Shown: positions 18,578 through 27,269 of the stretch, piece by piece
Numbering within the stretch: position 1 is the first letter of the stretch
Layout of the letters: each line of letters begins with the position of its first letter
Assembly (NCBI GenBank): GCA_019694155.1
Contig: JAIBCN010000146.1
Location: forward strand, 1 to 55,793
Reading direction: 5' to 3'
Source: Vicinamibacteria bacterium
GTDB lineage: Bacteria; Acidobacteriota; Vicinamibacteria; Fen-336; JAGNNV01
Length of the DNA stretch: 55,793 nucleotides
Program-made: the position numbers and the translations under genes
The notes under the pieces: model-generated
Database searches by the model: none
The model's input: the letters and a program-made list of their open reading frames with translations, nothing else
Told to the model about the DNA's origin: nothing

Positions 18578-18591
18578 CTGGAGACAAGCAA

Positions 18592-20664
18592 ATGGAACTC
18601 GACTCGATCCGCGAACGCCTGAGCGCGGCCGACGCCGCCCTCGTGGACGCGCTCGCCGCGCGCCAGCGCCTCGTCCTCGAGGTGGCGCAGGTCAAGGCCA
18701 GCGGCACCGCGGCCCTGCGCGACGTGAGCCGTGAAGAAGACGTCCTGACCCGGGTGACGGAGCTCGGCCGCGAGAACGGCCTCGATCCCTTCCACGTCAC
18801 TCGTCTCTTCCGCGAGATCCTGGGCCACTCCCTGCGCACCCAGGAGACTCTCCTCTCGCCCGGGCGCGCCGCGGGCATCTCCGTGCTGCGCGTTGGATAC
18901 CAGGGAAGCGAGGGGGCGTACAGCTACCTCGCGGGCCTGCGCCACTTCGGGACGCACTCGCGCGAGATTTCCTATCGCGGCTACGACGGCTTCGAGATGA
19001 TGCTCGAGGCGCTGGAGGCGGAGGAGATCGATCGCGCCATCCTGCCCCTCGAGAACTCCACTTCCGGCTCCGTGACCCCCAACTACGATCTGCTCGCGCG
19101 CATGAGCGTCGCCATCGTGGGCGAGGAGATCCAGGAAGTCGATCACTGCCTGCTCGCCCTCGAGGACGTGCCCCTCGCGAGAATCCGCCGCGTGTTCTCC
19201 CATCCTGTCGCGCTCGCTCAGTGCGGCCGTTTCCTGTCGACGCTGCCCGGGTGCGAAGTCGAAGCGTTCACCGACACCGCCATGTCGGCCCGGCGCATAC
19301 GGGAGGACGGCGACAAGACCCAGGCCGCGGTGGCGAGTGAGGAGGCGGCGCGGATCCACGGCCTCGTGATCCTGAAGCGCGGCATCGCCGACAATCGCGA
19401 GAACTTCACGCGCATGGCCATCGTGGCTCGTCGCCCCGAGCCGTGCGACCTGCGCGTGCCCGCGAAGACCTCGCTCGTCTTCGCCACCCGTCACGAGGAG
19501 GGGGCGCTCCTGCGCTGCCTCACCGTGCTCGCCGAGCACCACCTGAGCCTCACCAAGCTCGAGTCGCGGCCCCGCCCCGGCATGCCGTGGGAGTATCTCT
19601 TCTACGCGGACTTCGAGGGCAACATCGCGAACCCCGAGGTCGCCGCGGCGGTGCGTGAGCTGCAATCACGCTCGAGTTTCCTGAAGGTGCTCGGCTCGTA
19701 TCCTTCGCGAACCTCGGCGGAGGCCCGCCCCGCCGAGCCGCGCCCGCGCGCGCGCGTCACCAGCGTCGAGGAGCCGCAAGCGCCTCCGCCCGCCCCACGG
19801 CCGAAGTCGACGGGCGACTCGCCCGCGCTTGCCTCCCGCGAGCACCGCGCCGAGGACACCGTGATACCGATCTCGCCGGGCGTGACCCTGGGCGGGTCGG
19901 CGCGTCCCATCGTGATCGCCGGCCCCTGCGCGGTGGAATCGCTGGCGCAGGTCAGAGCCTGCGCCCGCATGGTGAAGGAGCTGGGCGGGTCGATGCTTCG
20001 CGGCGGGTGCTTCAAGCCGCGGACTTCGCCCTATTCGTTCCAGGGTCACGGCTACGACGCCCTCGACTGGCTCGCCGAGGCGGGGGCCGAGGCGGGCCTG
20101 CCCATCGTGACCGAGGTCATGCACCCGCGCGACATCGGCCCCGTCGCCGAGAAGGCCCACATGATCCAGATCGGGGCCCGCAACATGCAGAACTTCTCGC
20201 TCCTTCGCGAGGTGGGCCAGGTGCATCGGCCGGTGATGCTCAAGCGCGGCATGATGTCTTCGATCGACGAGTGGCTGAACGCGGCCGAATACATCCTCGC
20301 TCACGGCAATCAGATGGTGCTGCTTTGCGAGCGCGGCATTCGCACGTTCGAGACAGCCACGCGAAACACCCTTGATCTCTCCGCGGTGCCGGTGGTGCGC
20401 GAGCGGTCGCACCTGCCCGTGATCGTCGACCCGAGCCACGCCGTGGGTGTCCGGCGCTTCATCCCGCCCATGGCGCGCGCCGCCATCGCGAGCGGCGCTC
20501 ACGGCCTCATGGTGGAGATCCATCCCGACCCGAAGGCCGCGCTGTCGGACGGACCGCAGGCCCTGACCTTCGGCATGTTCGAGTCGCTGATGCACAGTCT
20601 GGACACCGGTTTGAAACCGCAGGTCGAGAAGGGGCTAGACTGCGAGGCCAAGAGGATGAGTTGA
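18592..20664 (+). CDS. trifunctional chorismate mutase / prephenate dehydratase / DAHP synthase
   Basis: 690 residues in one frame. Residues 1-85 are an AroQ chorismate mutase ([23 protein letters not shown]). Residues 97-280 are prephenate dehydratase ([22 protein letters not shown], ending NFTRM where TRF is usual). Residues 292-370 are the ACT domain with GALL and ESRP motifs that bind phenylalanine. A Pro/Arg-rich linker follows to about 425. Residues 426-680 are a type I-beta DAHP synthase ([64 protein letters not shown]). The protein thus has the shikimate entry step and two phenylalanine-specific steps, plausibly under one Phe-sensing domain. Expression is probably attenuated by the leader upstream. 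Confidence 0.95.
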   Translation: MELDSIRERLSAADAALVDALAARQRLVLEVAQVKASGTAALRDVSREEDVLTRVTELGRENGLDPFHVTRLFREILGHSLRTQETLLSPGRAAGISVLRVGYQGSEGAYSYLAGLRHFGTHSREISYRGYDGFEMMLEALEAEEIDRAILPLENSTSGSVTPNYDLLARMSVAIVGEEIQEVDHCLLALEDVPLARIRRVFSHPVALAQCGRFLSTLPGCEVEAFTDTAMSARRIREDGDKTQAAVASEEAARIHGLVILKRGIADNRENFTRMAIVARRPEPCDLRVPAKTSLVFATRHEEGALLRCLTVLAEHHLSLTKLESRPRPGMPWEYLFYADFEGNIANPEVAAAVRELQSRSSFLKVLGSYPSRTSAEARPAEPRPRARVTSVEEPQAPPPAPRPKSTGDSPALASREHRAEDTVIPISPGVTLGGSARPIVIAGPCAVESLAQVRACARMVKELGGSMLRGGCFKPRTSPYSFQGHGYDALDWLAEAGAEAGLPIVTEVMHPRDIGPVAEKAHMIQIGARNMQNFSLLREVGQVHRPVMLKRGMMSSIDEWLNAAEYILAHGNQMVLLCERGIRTFETATRNTLDLSAVPVVRERSHLPVIVDPSHAVGVRRFIPPMARAAIASGAHGLMVEIHPDPKAALSDGPQALTFGMFESLMHSLDTGLKPQVEKGLDCEAKRMS

Positions 20665-21053
20665 CCGAGGAAGACCTTTTCCAGACCAACGAGCTGTCGC
20701 GGCCCGCGTCGTCGCGCCTCGTCCACAAGGCCCATCAACAGGCGGAAAAGGGTGAAGTGGCGGCCGCGGTGAAGACGCTGCAGCGTGCGGTCGATCTCGA
20801 TCCGCACCCGGCCGCCCTCGAACTGCTGGGCAGCCTCTGGATGCGGCTCAACCAGCCGGAACGCGCCATCATCCCCCTGGCTGCCGCCGTCACCCTCGAT
20901 CCGAAGGGCGCCGCCGCCGCTGTCCTCGCGAGCGTGTTCCTGCGTCTGCGCCGCGAGCGCGAGGCCCACGCAATGGCCGCCCTGGCCCTCGAACGGCATC
21001 CGGGCGACCGGCAGGCTCTCGAGGTCCTCGAAGCCACGCGCGACGACGACTGA
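20661..21053 (+). CDS. small TPR protein
   Basis: 130 residues, starting at a TTG that overlaps the stop of the aromatic fusion gene (TTGA). Helical pairs repeat with TPR spacing: HKAHQQAEKGEVAAAVKTLQRAVDLDPHPAALELLGSLWMRLNQPERAIIPLAAAVTLDP split into about three units. It has no signal peptide, so it is cytoplasmic. Coupling to the aromatic enzyme hints at an assembly or partner-binding role; that is only inference. Confidence 0.75.
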   Translation: MTEEDLFQTNELSRPASSRLVHKAHQQAEKGEVAAAVKTLQRAVDLDPHPAALELLGSLWMRLNQPERAIIPLAAAVTLDPKGAAAAVLASVFLRLRREREAHAMAALALERHPGDRQALEVLEATRDDD

Positions 21054-21102
21054 CCACCAGGGGCGCTTGTAGCGCGCCCTTGTCTCTGAGACACTTGCCG
21101 GG

Positions 21103-21972
21103 ATGTCGGCCGATAACGAAACGGTTCTCCTGGACGTCCCGTTCTTCGAGAAGCTGGATCTGGAAGAGCGCCGCACGCTCGCCAGTCAGATCGAAACCGT
21201 TCAGCACCCCGCGGGACACCAGCTCTTCGAGGTCGGCGATCCCGGCGACTCGCTCTATGTCCTGACCCGCGGCAAGGTCGAGATCTACTTCAAGGACACC
21301 ACCGGCCAGCGCGTGGTGCTCGAGACGCTGGGCGCGGGCGAGTTCCTCGGCGAGATCTCGCTCCTCGATGCGGGCCCGCGCACGGCGTCCGTCGTCGTCA
21401 CCGAAGACATGGAGGCCATCAAGGTCGACCGGCAGGACCTCGATGCCCTGATCCGGCGCCACCCCCACGCCGCCCTGGACCTGCTCGCGGCCACCGGACG
21501 CCGGCTGCGGCAGACCGTCGGCCTCCTGCGCCAGACCGCCTCGCGCAACGTGAACCAGGAGGTGGAAGACACGCGCACCGCGGTCCAGCGCGTGGCCGAC
21601 TGGATCGCCGAATTCTCGGGGAGCCTGACCTTCCTCTTCCTGCACCTGCTCTGGTTCTTCTCGTGGATCATGCTCAACACGAGCTGGGCGTCGAACATCC
21701 AGATCGGCTGGGTCCAGGCCCTGACCGGATTCGATCCCTTCCCCTACGGCCTTCTCACCATGACCGTGTCCCTGGAGGCGATCGTGCTGTCCGTGTTCGT
21801 CCTGCTCTCCCAAAGCCGGCAGGTGGCGAAGGACAAGATCCGCTCCGACATCGAGTACGACGTGAACCTCAAGGCCGAGCTCGAAGTCGCCCAGCTCCAC
21901 GAGAAGGTCGATCGGCTGCACTCCGAGGCCCTCGCCCGCATGGAGCGCATCGAGAAGCTCCTCACGAAATAG
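21103..21972 (+). CDS. cyclic-nucleotide-binding domain fused to DUF1003 membrane domain
   Basis: 289 residues. The CNBD occupies about residues 8-125 (HQLFEVGDPGDSLYVLTRGKVEIYF, then GAGEFLGEISLLDAGPRTASVVV), close to the phosphate-binding cassette consensus. The second half is a DUF1003 domain with two helices (LTFLFLHLLWFFSWIMLN and LLTMTVSLEAIVLSVFVLLSQSRQ) and a charged tail predicted to be coiled coil (LHEKVDRLHSEALARMERIEKLL). The protein would sense a cyclic nucleotide on the cytoplasmic side of the inner membrane. No output enzyme is attached, and DUF1003 has no agreed role. Confidence 0.9.
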   Translation: MSADNETVLLDVPFFEKLDLEERRTLASQIETVQHPAGHQLFEVGDPGDSLYVLTRGKVEIYFKDTTGQRVVLETLGAGEFLGEISLLDAGPRTASVVVTEDMEAIKVDRQDLDALIRRHPHAALDLLAATGRRLRQTVGLLRQTASRNVNQEVEDTRTAVQRVADWIAEFSGSLTFLFLHLLWFFSWIMLNTSWASNIQIGWVQALTGFDPFPYGLLTMTVSLEAIVLSVFVLLSQSRQVAKDKIRSDIEYDVNLKAELEVAQLHEKVDRLHSEALARMERIEKLLTK

Positions 21973-21981
21973 CCCCTGAGG

Positions 21982-23727
21982 CTACTTCGGGGCCGGCAGC
22001 AGCCGTCGCCGATACTCGGCCACCGGTACCGGGCCCAGCTCCATCATTCCGTCCATGAACCGGCGCAGCACGAAGGCGGAGCCGCGGGCGCGGCGCACGT
22101 CTTCGTAGAGGGTCTTCACCTGGTCGTACCCCAGGAAGTAGCTGGTGATCTGGGGCGCGGTGGTGAGCGTCCGCATCCACATGTTCCGGGCGAGCTGCTC
22201 GCCCTGGAAGGCATCCTTCGTGACGAACTCCTTCACCTGCGCCTCGGTCATGCCCTTCGTGTGGACGCGTATGTCGACGATGGTCCGGGCGATGTTCTCG
22301 AGCTGCTTCTTGAGGTGAGCGAGGCGGGCCCGGGAGTTGCCGAAGCCGAGGTCGAGCACGAGGCGCTCGCAGAAGGTGCCCCATCCCTCCACGTAAACCG
22401 GGTCCGCGAAGAGAGCCCGCACCTTGCGGGGATGATGGGCCGCGTACTTGAGCTGCGTGTAGTGGCCGGGGATCAGTTCGTGCGCCACGATCATGCGGTT
22501 GAAGCCGCGATTGAAGTCCCGGTAGAAGGCGTCCGCTTCTTCCGCGGACGCTCCGGTCCGCGGCACGGGCAGGAACAGGATGGTGCTCGCGCCCGGCGAC
22601 CAGGGGCCCGCCGCGTAAACCCCGCCCACGCTCTGGCCCGTGAAGTACGCGGGCGATACGTCGATCTTGAGGGTGAGCGGGTCCTTGAGCGTCATCACCT
22701 TCCGCCCGCGGATGAAGCGTTCCACGTCCACGGTGTTCCTCTTCCACCCCGCGGTGTAGGTATCGAGATCGGGGTCCTTGTCGTCGGCGATCGCCGCGAA
22801 AGCGCGCCGGATCACTTCTGCGTCGCTGCGGGGTGGCGCCCCCGTCTCTCCCGTCACCTCGGCGAAGACGGACCGGGCGTAGGCCGCCACCTCCTTGCGC
22901 TTGGCGACGAGCGCGCGTTCCGCGCGAGCCAGAACGGAGGCGGGCGGCTCGGTGAGGCCGGTGCCCACCCGAAAGACATCGGAGTATCGGGGGCCGAGCT
23001 GCGCTTTTCCGGTTGCCGAGCGGGCCAGGGCGTCGAGCGCTCCGGCGAGATCCTCCAGGGCGAGAGACGCGAACTGAGCCTCGCGCTGGACGCCCTCGCG
23101 TTCACCCGGCGGAAAGGCCTGGGCGAAGCCCTCCGCGTAGAAGCGAGCGAGCGACGAGGCCTGGCCCGCGGCCAGGCGCGCGTGCTCCGGCGCCACCGTC
23201 GAAGGATCGGCCGCCTCGAAAGCCTCGCGCGCGGCGCGGGCGAGCGGAGGGATGACGCTCACCCGCTGCCGGGCCGCGGTGAGGGCGGCGTCGCGCGGGA
23301 GATCGTCGCGGACGAGCAGAAACACGGTGGCGTTCGAGAGCGGCGCGGTCCAGAAGAGAGGATCGCGATCGCGACGGCGCAGCACATCGAGGTCGAGGAG
23401 TTCGCGATCGATCTGGGCCCGGATGACGGCGAGGTCCAGGCGATCCTCGGCCGACGCCGTCCTCGAGGCAGCGGGAATCGAGGCCAGGGTGGCGCGATTG
23501 AATTCGATCCAGGCGGCGATGCGCGGCGCCGAGAAGTCCTCGATGGCGGCGTCCCGGTCGTGCCTGCCCGCCTCCGTCGCGCGCGTGGGGTACATGTCGA
23601 AATAGCGCTCGACATAGCCCGAGACGAGGGATGCGGCAGACTTCGAAGCCGGCTGCGCCGGCGCCGGCGTCCACCCGACGAGGGCGAGGAGGGCCGCGCC
23701 CAGGGCGCGAGGAAGAGTTCCGCGCAT
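21982..23727 (-). CDS. DUF885 family secreted zinc metallopeptidase-like protein
   Basis: 581 residues from the ATG at 23727, which overlaps the stop of the MBL-rhodanese gene by one base (TGATG). The earlier part of the open frame is a shadow. A signal peptide (MRGTLPRALGAALLALVGWTPAPAQ) is followed by a mostly helical protein. The motif VAHELIPGHYTQ supplies HExxxH-type ligands characteristic of DUF885, with a likely third ligand in VEGWGTFCERL. The family is related to M3/M32-like peptidases; substrates are mostly unknown. Despite the coupling, there is no obvious functional tie to sulfur chemistry. Confidence 0.9.
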   Translation of the reverse strand: MRGTLPRALGAALLALVGWTPAPAQPASKSAASLVSGYVERYFDMYPTRATEAGRHDRDAAIEDFSAPRIAAWIEFNRATLASIPAASRTASAEDRLDLAVIRAQIDRELLDLDVLRRRDRDPLFWTAPLSNATVFLLVRDDLPRDAALTAARQRVSVIPPLARAAREAFEAADPSTVAPEHARLAAGQASSLARFYAEGFAQAFPPGEREGVQREAQFASLALEDLAGALDALARSATGKAQLGPRYSDVFRVGTGLTEPPASVLARAERALVAKRKEVAAYARSVFAEVTGETGAPPRSDAEVIRRAFAAIADDKDPDLDTYTAGWKRNTVDVERFIRGRKVMTLKDPLTLKIDVSPAYFTGQSVGGVYAAGPWSPGASTILFLPVPRTGASAEEADAFYRDFNRGFNRMIVAHELIPGHYTQLKYAAHHPRKVRALFADPVYVEGWGTFCERLVLDLGFGNSRARLAHLKKQLENIARTIVDIRVHTKGMTEAQVKEFVTKDAFQGEQLARNMWMRTLTTAPQITSYFLGYDQVKTLYEDVRRARGSAFVLRRFMDGMMELGPVPVAEYRRRLLPAPK

Positions 23728-25184
23728 CAGGACACGGTGGTCGGGAGGTCTTCGGCTTTCCAGGCCGCCATCCCGCCCTTCACATCGACGACGTCCCTGA
23801 TTCCGATCTCGCGGAGGATCTCCGCAGCCATGGGCGAGCGGTAGCCTCCTCCGCACACGAGGTAGGTCTTGAGCGCGGGGTCGAGATAGGCGGCGTGATC
23901 CTCGAGCAGGTGCAGCGGCGCGTGGATGGCGCCTTCGATGTGACCGCCGCTCCATTCCCCGGCGCGGCGCACGTCGACGACCTGAAAGGTCCGGCCCGTG
24001 TCCGCCTTGCCTCGGGCCAGCACTTCATGGAGCTCGCCCACCGTGACCTGTGCTGTGGTCTCCAGGTCGAACCCGGCCTGTCTCCATTCCGCGATTCCCC
24101 CGGCGAGCCACCCCGCGACCTTCTCGAAACCCACCCGGGCGAGCCTCGTCCGCGCCTCCACGGCGCCCGCCTCGTCGCGGGCGACGATGACGATGTTGCG
24201 CTTCGGGTCCACGAGTGTCCCGGCCCAGGAGGCGAACTGTCCGTCGAGACCGATGTTAAGCGACTGGGGAACCGAGCCCGCCGCGTACTCCTCGGACGGG
24301 CGGACGTCCACAACCACGGCGCCGGCCGCCTGCAACGCCTTCACCTCGGCGGCTCCCAGGGGCCTGGGACGCATCCCGGGTTCAAGAGCGGGGGCGCCCC
24401 GGCGATTGATCTCGACGTCCATGGGGAAGTACGCGGGAGTCTCGGGGACATCCTTCGTGAGGAAGCGAATGAAGGCGTCGCGATCCATGGGCTGGAGGGC
24501 GACGTTCGTCTCCCGCTGGCGGCCCATGGTGGAGAACGTGTCCTTGGAGAGGTTCTTCCCGCAAAGCGAGCCTGCTCCGTGCGCGGGATACACGAGGACA
24601 TCGTCCGCGAGAGGCAGGAGCTTCTCGTGCAGCGAGTCATACAGGAGGCCGGCCATGTGCTCGGCGGTGATCCCCTTGCTGCCGAGGAGATCGGGGCGGC
24701 CGACGTCTCCGATGAACAGGGTGTCGCCGGTCAGGACCATCTGAGGCTTGTCCGACACCCTGGTGTCCGTAACCAGGATCGAGATGCTCTCCGGGGTGTG
24801 GCCGGGCGTTTCCAGTATGCGAAGGGACAGCGCGCCCACGCGGGCGACGTCGCCATCGTTCACGGCCTGATGAGGAAAACCCGCGTTCGCGCGGTGGGAG
24901 ATGAGGATGGTGGCCCCGGTCCGGGCGGCCAGTTCCCGGTGGCCGCTCACGAAGTCGGCGTGGAGGTGGGTTTCGATGACATAGCGGATCGAAAGGCCGC
25001 GCGCTCTGGCCTCATCCAAGTAGATGTCCACGTCGCGCCGGGGGTCGATGATCGCCGCCTCTCCGTCGCAACCGAGCAGGTAGGAGGCCTGGGCGAGGCA
25101 CCCCATGTAGAACTGCTTGAACTCGAAAGTCGGCAGGGGCAGGGCTTCCCGTGGTCCGGGAGAATCGGGAACGGTGCAGGTCAT
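23727..25184 (-). CDS. MBL-fold protein with two rhodanese domains (persulfide dioxygenase/sulfurtransferase-like)
   Basis: 485 residues. An ETHE1-type metallo-beta-lactamase domain occupies residues 20-250: THLHADFVSGH, ETPGHTPES, LTGDTLFIGDVGRPDL and YPAHGAGS. Two rhodanese domains follow (about 275-370 and 385-480). The first has no cysteine in its active loop (IVIVARDEAG); the second does (LVCGGGYRS). Known relatives oxidise glutathione or protein persulfides to sulfite, with rhodanese domains moving the sulfur. An ArsR regulator is divergently encoded, the usual arrangement for sulfide/persulfide-responsive loci. AAGGA sits very close to the ATG. Confidence 0.92.
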   Translation of the reverse strand: MTCTVPDSPGPREALPLPTFEFKQFYMGCLAQASYLLGCDGEAAIIDPRRDVDIYLDEARARGLSIRYVIETHLHADFVSGHRELAARTGATILISHRANAGFPHQAVNDGDVARVGALSLRILETPGHTPESISILVTDTRVSDKPQMVLTGDTLFIGDVGRPDLLGSKGITAEHMAGLLYDSLHEKLLPLADDVLVYPAHGAGSLCGKNLSKDTFSTMGRQRETNVALQPMDRDAFIRFLTKDVPETPAYFPMDVEINRRGAPALEPGMRPRPLGAAEVKALQAAGAVVVDVRPSEEYAAGSVPQSLNIGLDGQFASWAGTLVDPKRNIVIVARDEAGAVEARTRLARVGFEKVAGWLAGGIAEWRQAGFDLETTAQVTVGELHEVLARGKADTGRTFQVVDVRRAGEWSGGHIEGAIHAPLHLLEDHAAYLDPALKTYLVCGGGYRSPMAAEILREIGIRDVVDVKGGMAAWKAEDLPTTVS

Positions 25185-25189
25185 GTTCC

Positions 25190-25217
25190 TTAATATAACT
25201 CGTGTCGCATATAGTTA
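25190..25217. promoter_or_regulatory. AT-rich divergent promoter/operator (ArsR-type candidate)
   Basis: The 42-base gap between the MBL-rhodanese and ArsR genes has an AT-rich island unusual for this DNA, with TAACT (25196-25200) and AGTTA (25213-25217) as inverted arms 12 bases apart. It is a likely site for ArsR control of both genes. Confidence 0.5.
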
Positions 25218-25226
25218 CCCACGGAC

Positions 25227-25577
25227 ATGAAGACCGGCTCCCATCTCAAGAACCTGACGCCCGAGGGCCTCACCCTCGTGGCCGGACGGTTCCGGCTCCT
25301 TTCCGAGCCCCTGCGCCTGCAGATCCTCGATCGCCTTCAAGAGGGCGAGACTTCGGTCTCGCAGCTCGCCGAGGACATCGGCACCTCCCAGCCGAACGTG
25401 AGCAAGCACCTGAGGCTCCTCATCGAAGGCGGGCTCGTGGCCCGGAGGCAGGAGCGCACGTCGGTCTTCGTCAGCGTGGCCGATCCCTCGGTGTTCGAGC
25501 TGTGCCGGACCGTCTGCGGCGGCATCGAGGAGCACCTGCAGGCGAAGGCCCGGTCGTTCACGCGCAAACCCGCCTGA
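25227..25577 (+). CDS. ArsR family transcriptional regulator
   Basis: 116 residues with a winged helix-turn-helix: FRLLSEPLRLQILDRLQEGETSVSQLAEDIGTSQPNVSKHLRLL, then the wing VARRQERTSVFVSV. Its only two cysteines, C93 and C97 (FELCRTVCGG), lie one helical turn apart in the last helix. It lacks the CVC metal motif of classic ArsR. A redox or persulfide switch would suit the divergent persulfide-oxidation gene. SqrR/BigR use two cysteines further apart, so the mechanism may differ. Confidence 0.9.
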   Translation: MKTGSHLKNLTPEGLTLVAGRFRLLSEPLRLQILDRLQEGETSVSQLAEDIGTSQPNVSKHLRLLIEGGLVARRQERTSVFVSVADPSVFELCRTVCGGIEEHLQAKARSFTRKPA

Positions 25578-25595
25578 GCCGGTCCCCTTTGCCAA

Positions 25596-25615
25596 TGTAA
25601 TAGCGTGCTATTACA
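25596..25615. promoter_or_regulatory. palindromic operator of the his regulator
   Basis: TGTAATAGCGTGCTATTACA has two perfect 9-base arms around a GT centre, in an AT-rich patch ending 8 bases before the TrpR-family start codon. TATTAC inside it (25609-25614) could be the -10 element, which would give a leaderless transcript and direct repression when bound. TGTA and TAG elements recall TrpR-type half-sites. Confidence 0.75.
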
Positions 25616-25623
25616 CTAGCAAT

Positions 25624-25944
25624 GTGAAACAGCGCGACTCCGTCCGACCCGCGGGAACCGAACCCCTCTTCGACGCCCTCCTGGCCATGCGGACGCCCGC
25701 GGAGATGAAGGCCCTTCTCGACGACCTCTGCACACCGGCCGAGCTCGAGGCCATCGCCGATCGCTGGCGGGTGGTGCCGCTCCTTCTCGACGCCGCCCCC
25801 TACCGCGAGATTCACGACCGCACCGGCGTGAGCGTCACCACCATCGGACGGATCGCGCGCTGCCTGAGCTTCGGGGCGGGCGGCTACCGCCTGGCCGCCG
25901 AGCGCGTGCTCGGCCCGCGCCGGAAGCGGAAGGCCGCGCGATGA
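25624..25944 (+). CDS. TrpR-family (YerC/YecD-type) regulator, probable his repressor
   Basis: 106 residues from GTG 25624; no ribosome site is visible. The TrpR superhelical core is recognisable: [51 protein letters not shown] read as helix pairs, with the helix-turn-helix at about residues 58-82. It ends [13 protein letters not shown] as in YerC proteins. Its stop overlaps the hisD start (ATGA), so it is the first gene of the his operon. From memory, YerC/TrpR-like proteins called HisR control histidine genes in Firmicutes. The palindrome just upstream is the obvious target, giving autoregulation of the whole operon. Confidence 0.85.
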   Translation: MKQRDSVRPAGTEPLFDALLAMRTPAEMKALLDDLCTPAELEAIADRWRVVPLLLDAAPYREIHDRTGVSVTTIGRIARCLSFGAGGYRLAAERVLGPRRKRKAAR

Positions 25945-27269
25945 CGGCGTCGCCTTCCCTCGAACTCCCGGTGACGCCCGTCCGCTGGAAAGACCTGAGC
26001 GCGACGGCGCGGGCCGAACTGCTGCGGCGTCCCAACGCCGGCGAGGAGGCCGGGCTTCGCGCGCGGGTGCGCGAGATCATCGAAGAGGTGCGCCGCGGAG
26101 GCGACGCGGCCCTCCTCGCCCTCACCGAGCGCTTCGACGGCGTCCGCCTGGAGGCGATCGAGGCGGACCCGGCGGAGTTCGAGGAGGCGGCGGCGCGCGT
26201 ATCTGCCGAGGTGAAGGCGGCGATGGTCGAGGCCCGCGACCGGCTGATCGCCTGGCACAAGGCGGGCATGGCGGCCGACTTTCGCATCGACACCGCGCCC
26301 GGGGTGTCCTGCGGCCGCGTGATTCGCGGCATTCGCCGGGCGGGGCTGTACGTGCCCTCGGGGTCGGCGCCCCTGCCTTCGACCGCCCTCATGCTCGGCG
26401 TGCCCGCGAGCCTCGCGGGCTGCGAGGAGGTGGTCCTGTGCACGCCTCCGGGCAGGGACGGGCGCGCCGATGCGACCGTCCTCGTGGCGGCCCGCCTGTG
26501 CGGGATCCGGCGGGTGTTCAAGGCCGGCGGCGCGCAGGCCGTCGCGGCCATGGCGCTCGGGACGGCCACGATTCCCGCGTGCGACAAACTCTTCGGTCCG
26601 GGCAATGCGTGGGTCACGGCGGCCAAGCTGGAGGTGGCGATGCTGCCGGCGGGGCCGGCCATCGATATGCCCGCGGGACCGTCCGAGGTGCTGATCGTGG
26701 CCGATGGAGGGGCCTCCCCTGCCTTCGTGGCCGCGGACCTCCTCGCCCAGGCGGAGCACGGGCCGGAGTCGCAGGTCGTTCTCCTCGCCACCGACCCTGC
26801 CCTGATCGCAGCCGTGATGTCCCAGCTCGATTCCCAGATCGCGGTCCTGCCGCGAGCGGACATCGCCCGGCGGGCTCTTGCCCATGCGCGGCTCATCGTG
26901 GTCGAGGATGTCGATACCGCGCTACGCATCAGCAACGACTACGCGCCCGAGCACCTGATCCTCGCTCTGCGCAAGCCCGAGAAGCACCTGCCGAAGGTGC
27001 GCGCCGCCGGGTCGGTGTTCCTGGGCGACCACGCGCCGGAGAGCCTCGGCGACTACTGCTCCGGCACCAACCACGTTCTGCCCACGGGCGGGGCCGCGCG
27101 CGGTTACAGCGGGGTCAGCGTCGCGAGCTTTCAGAACTCGATCAGCATCCAGTCGGTGAGCCGGGAAGGTCTCGCTGCGATCGGCCCGTGCGCGGTCACT
27201 CTGGCCCGCGCCGAAGGGCTCGAGGCGCACGCGCAGGCGGTGGTCCGCCGCTTGGAGGCTCAGGCATGA
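25941..27269 (+). CDS. hisD: histidinol dehydrogenase
   Basis: 442 residues, close to E. coli HisD (434). It oxidises L-histidinol to histidine with two NAD+. Key stretches: [53 protein letters not shown], zinc and base residues in [12 protein letters not shown], and [23 protein letters not shown]. It overlaps both the regulator upstream and hisC downstream by ATGA, so translation is coupled along the operon. Confidence 0.97.
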   Translation: MTASPSLELPVTPVRWKDLSATARAELLRRPNAGEEAGLRARVREIIEEVRRGGDAALLALTERFDGVRLEAIEADPAEFEEAAARVSAEVKAAMVEARDRLIAWHKAGMAADFRIDTAPGVSCGRVIRGIRRAGLYVPSGSAPLPSTALMLGVPASLAGCEEVVLCTPPGRDGRADATVLVAARLCGIRRVFKAGGAQAVAAMALGTATIPACDKLFGPGNAWVTAAKLEVAMLPAGPAIDMPAGPSEVLIVADGGASPAFVAADLLAQAEHGPESQVVLLATDPALIAAVMSQLDSQIAVLPRADIARRALAHARLIVVEDVDTALRISNDYAPEHLILALRKPEKHLPKVRAAGSVFLGDHAPESLGDYCSGTNHVLPTGGAARGYSGVSVASFQNSISIQSVSREGLAAIGPCAVTLARAEGLEAHAQAVVRRLEAQA

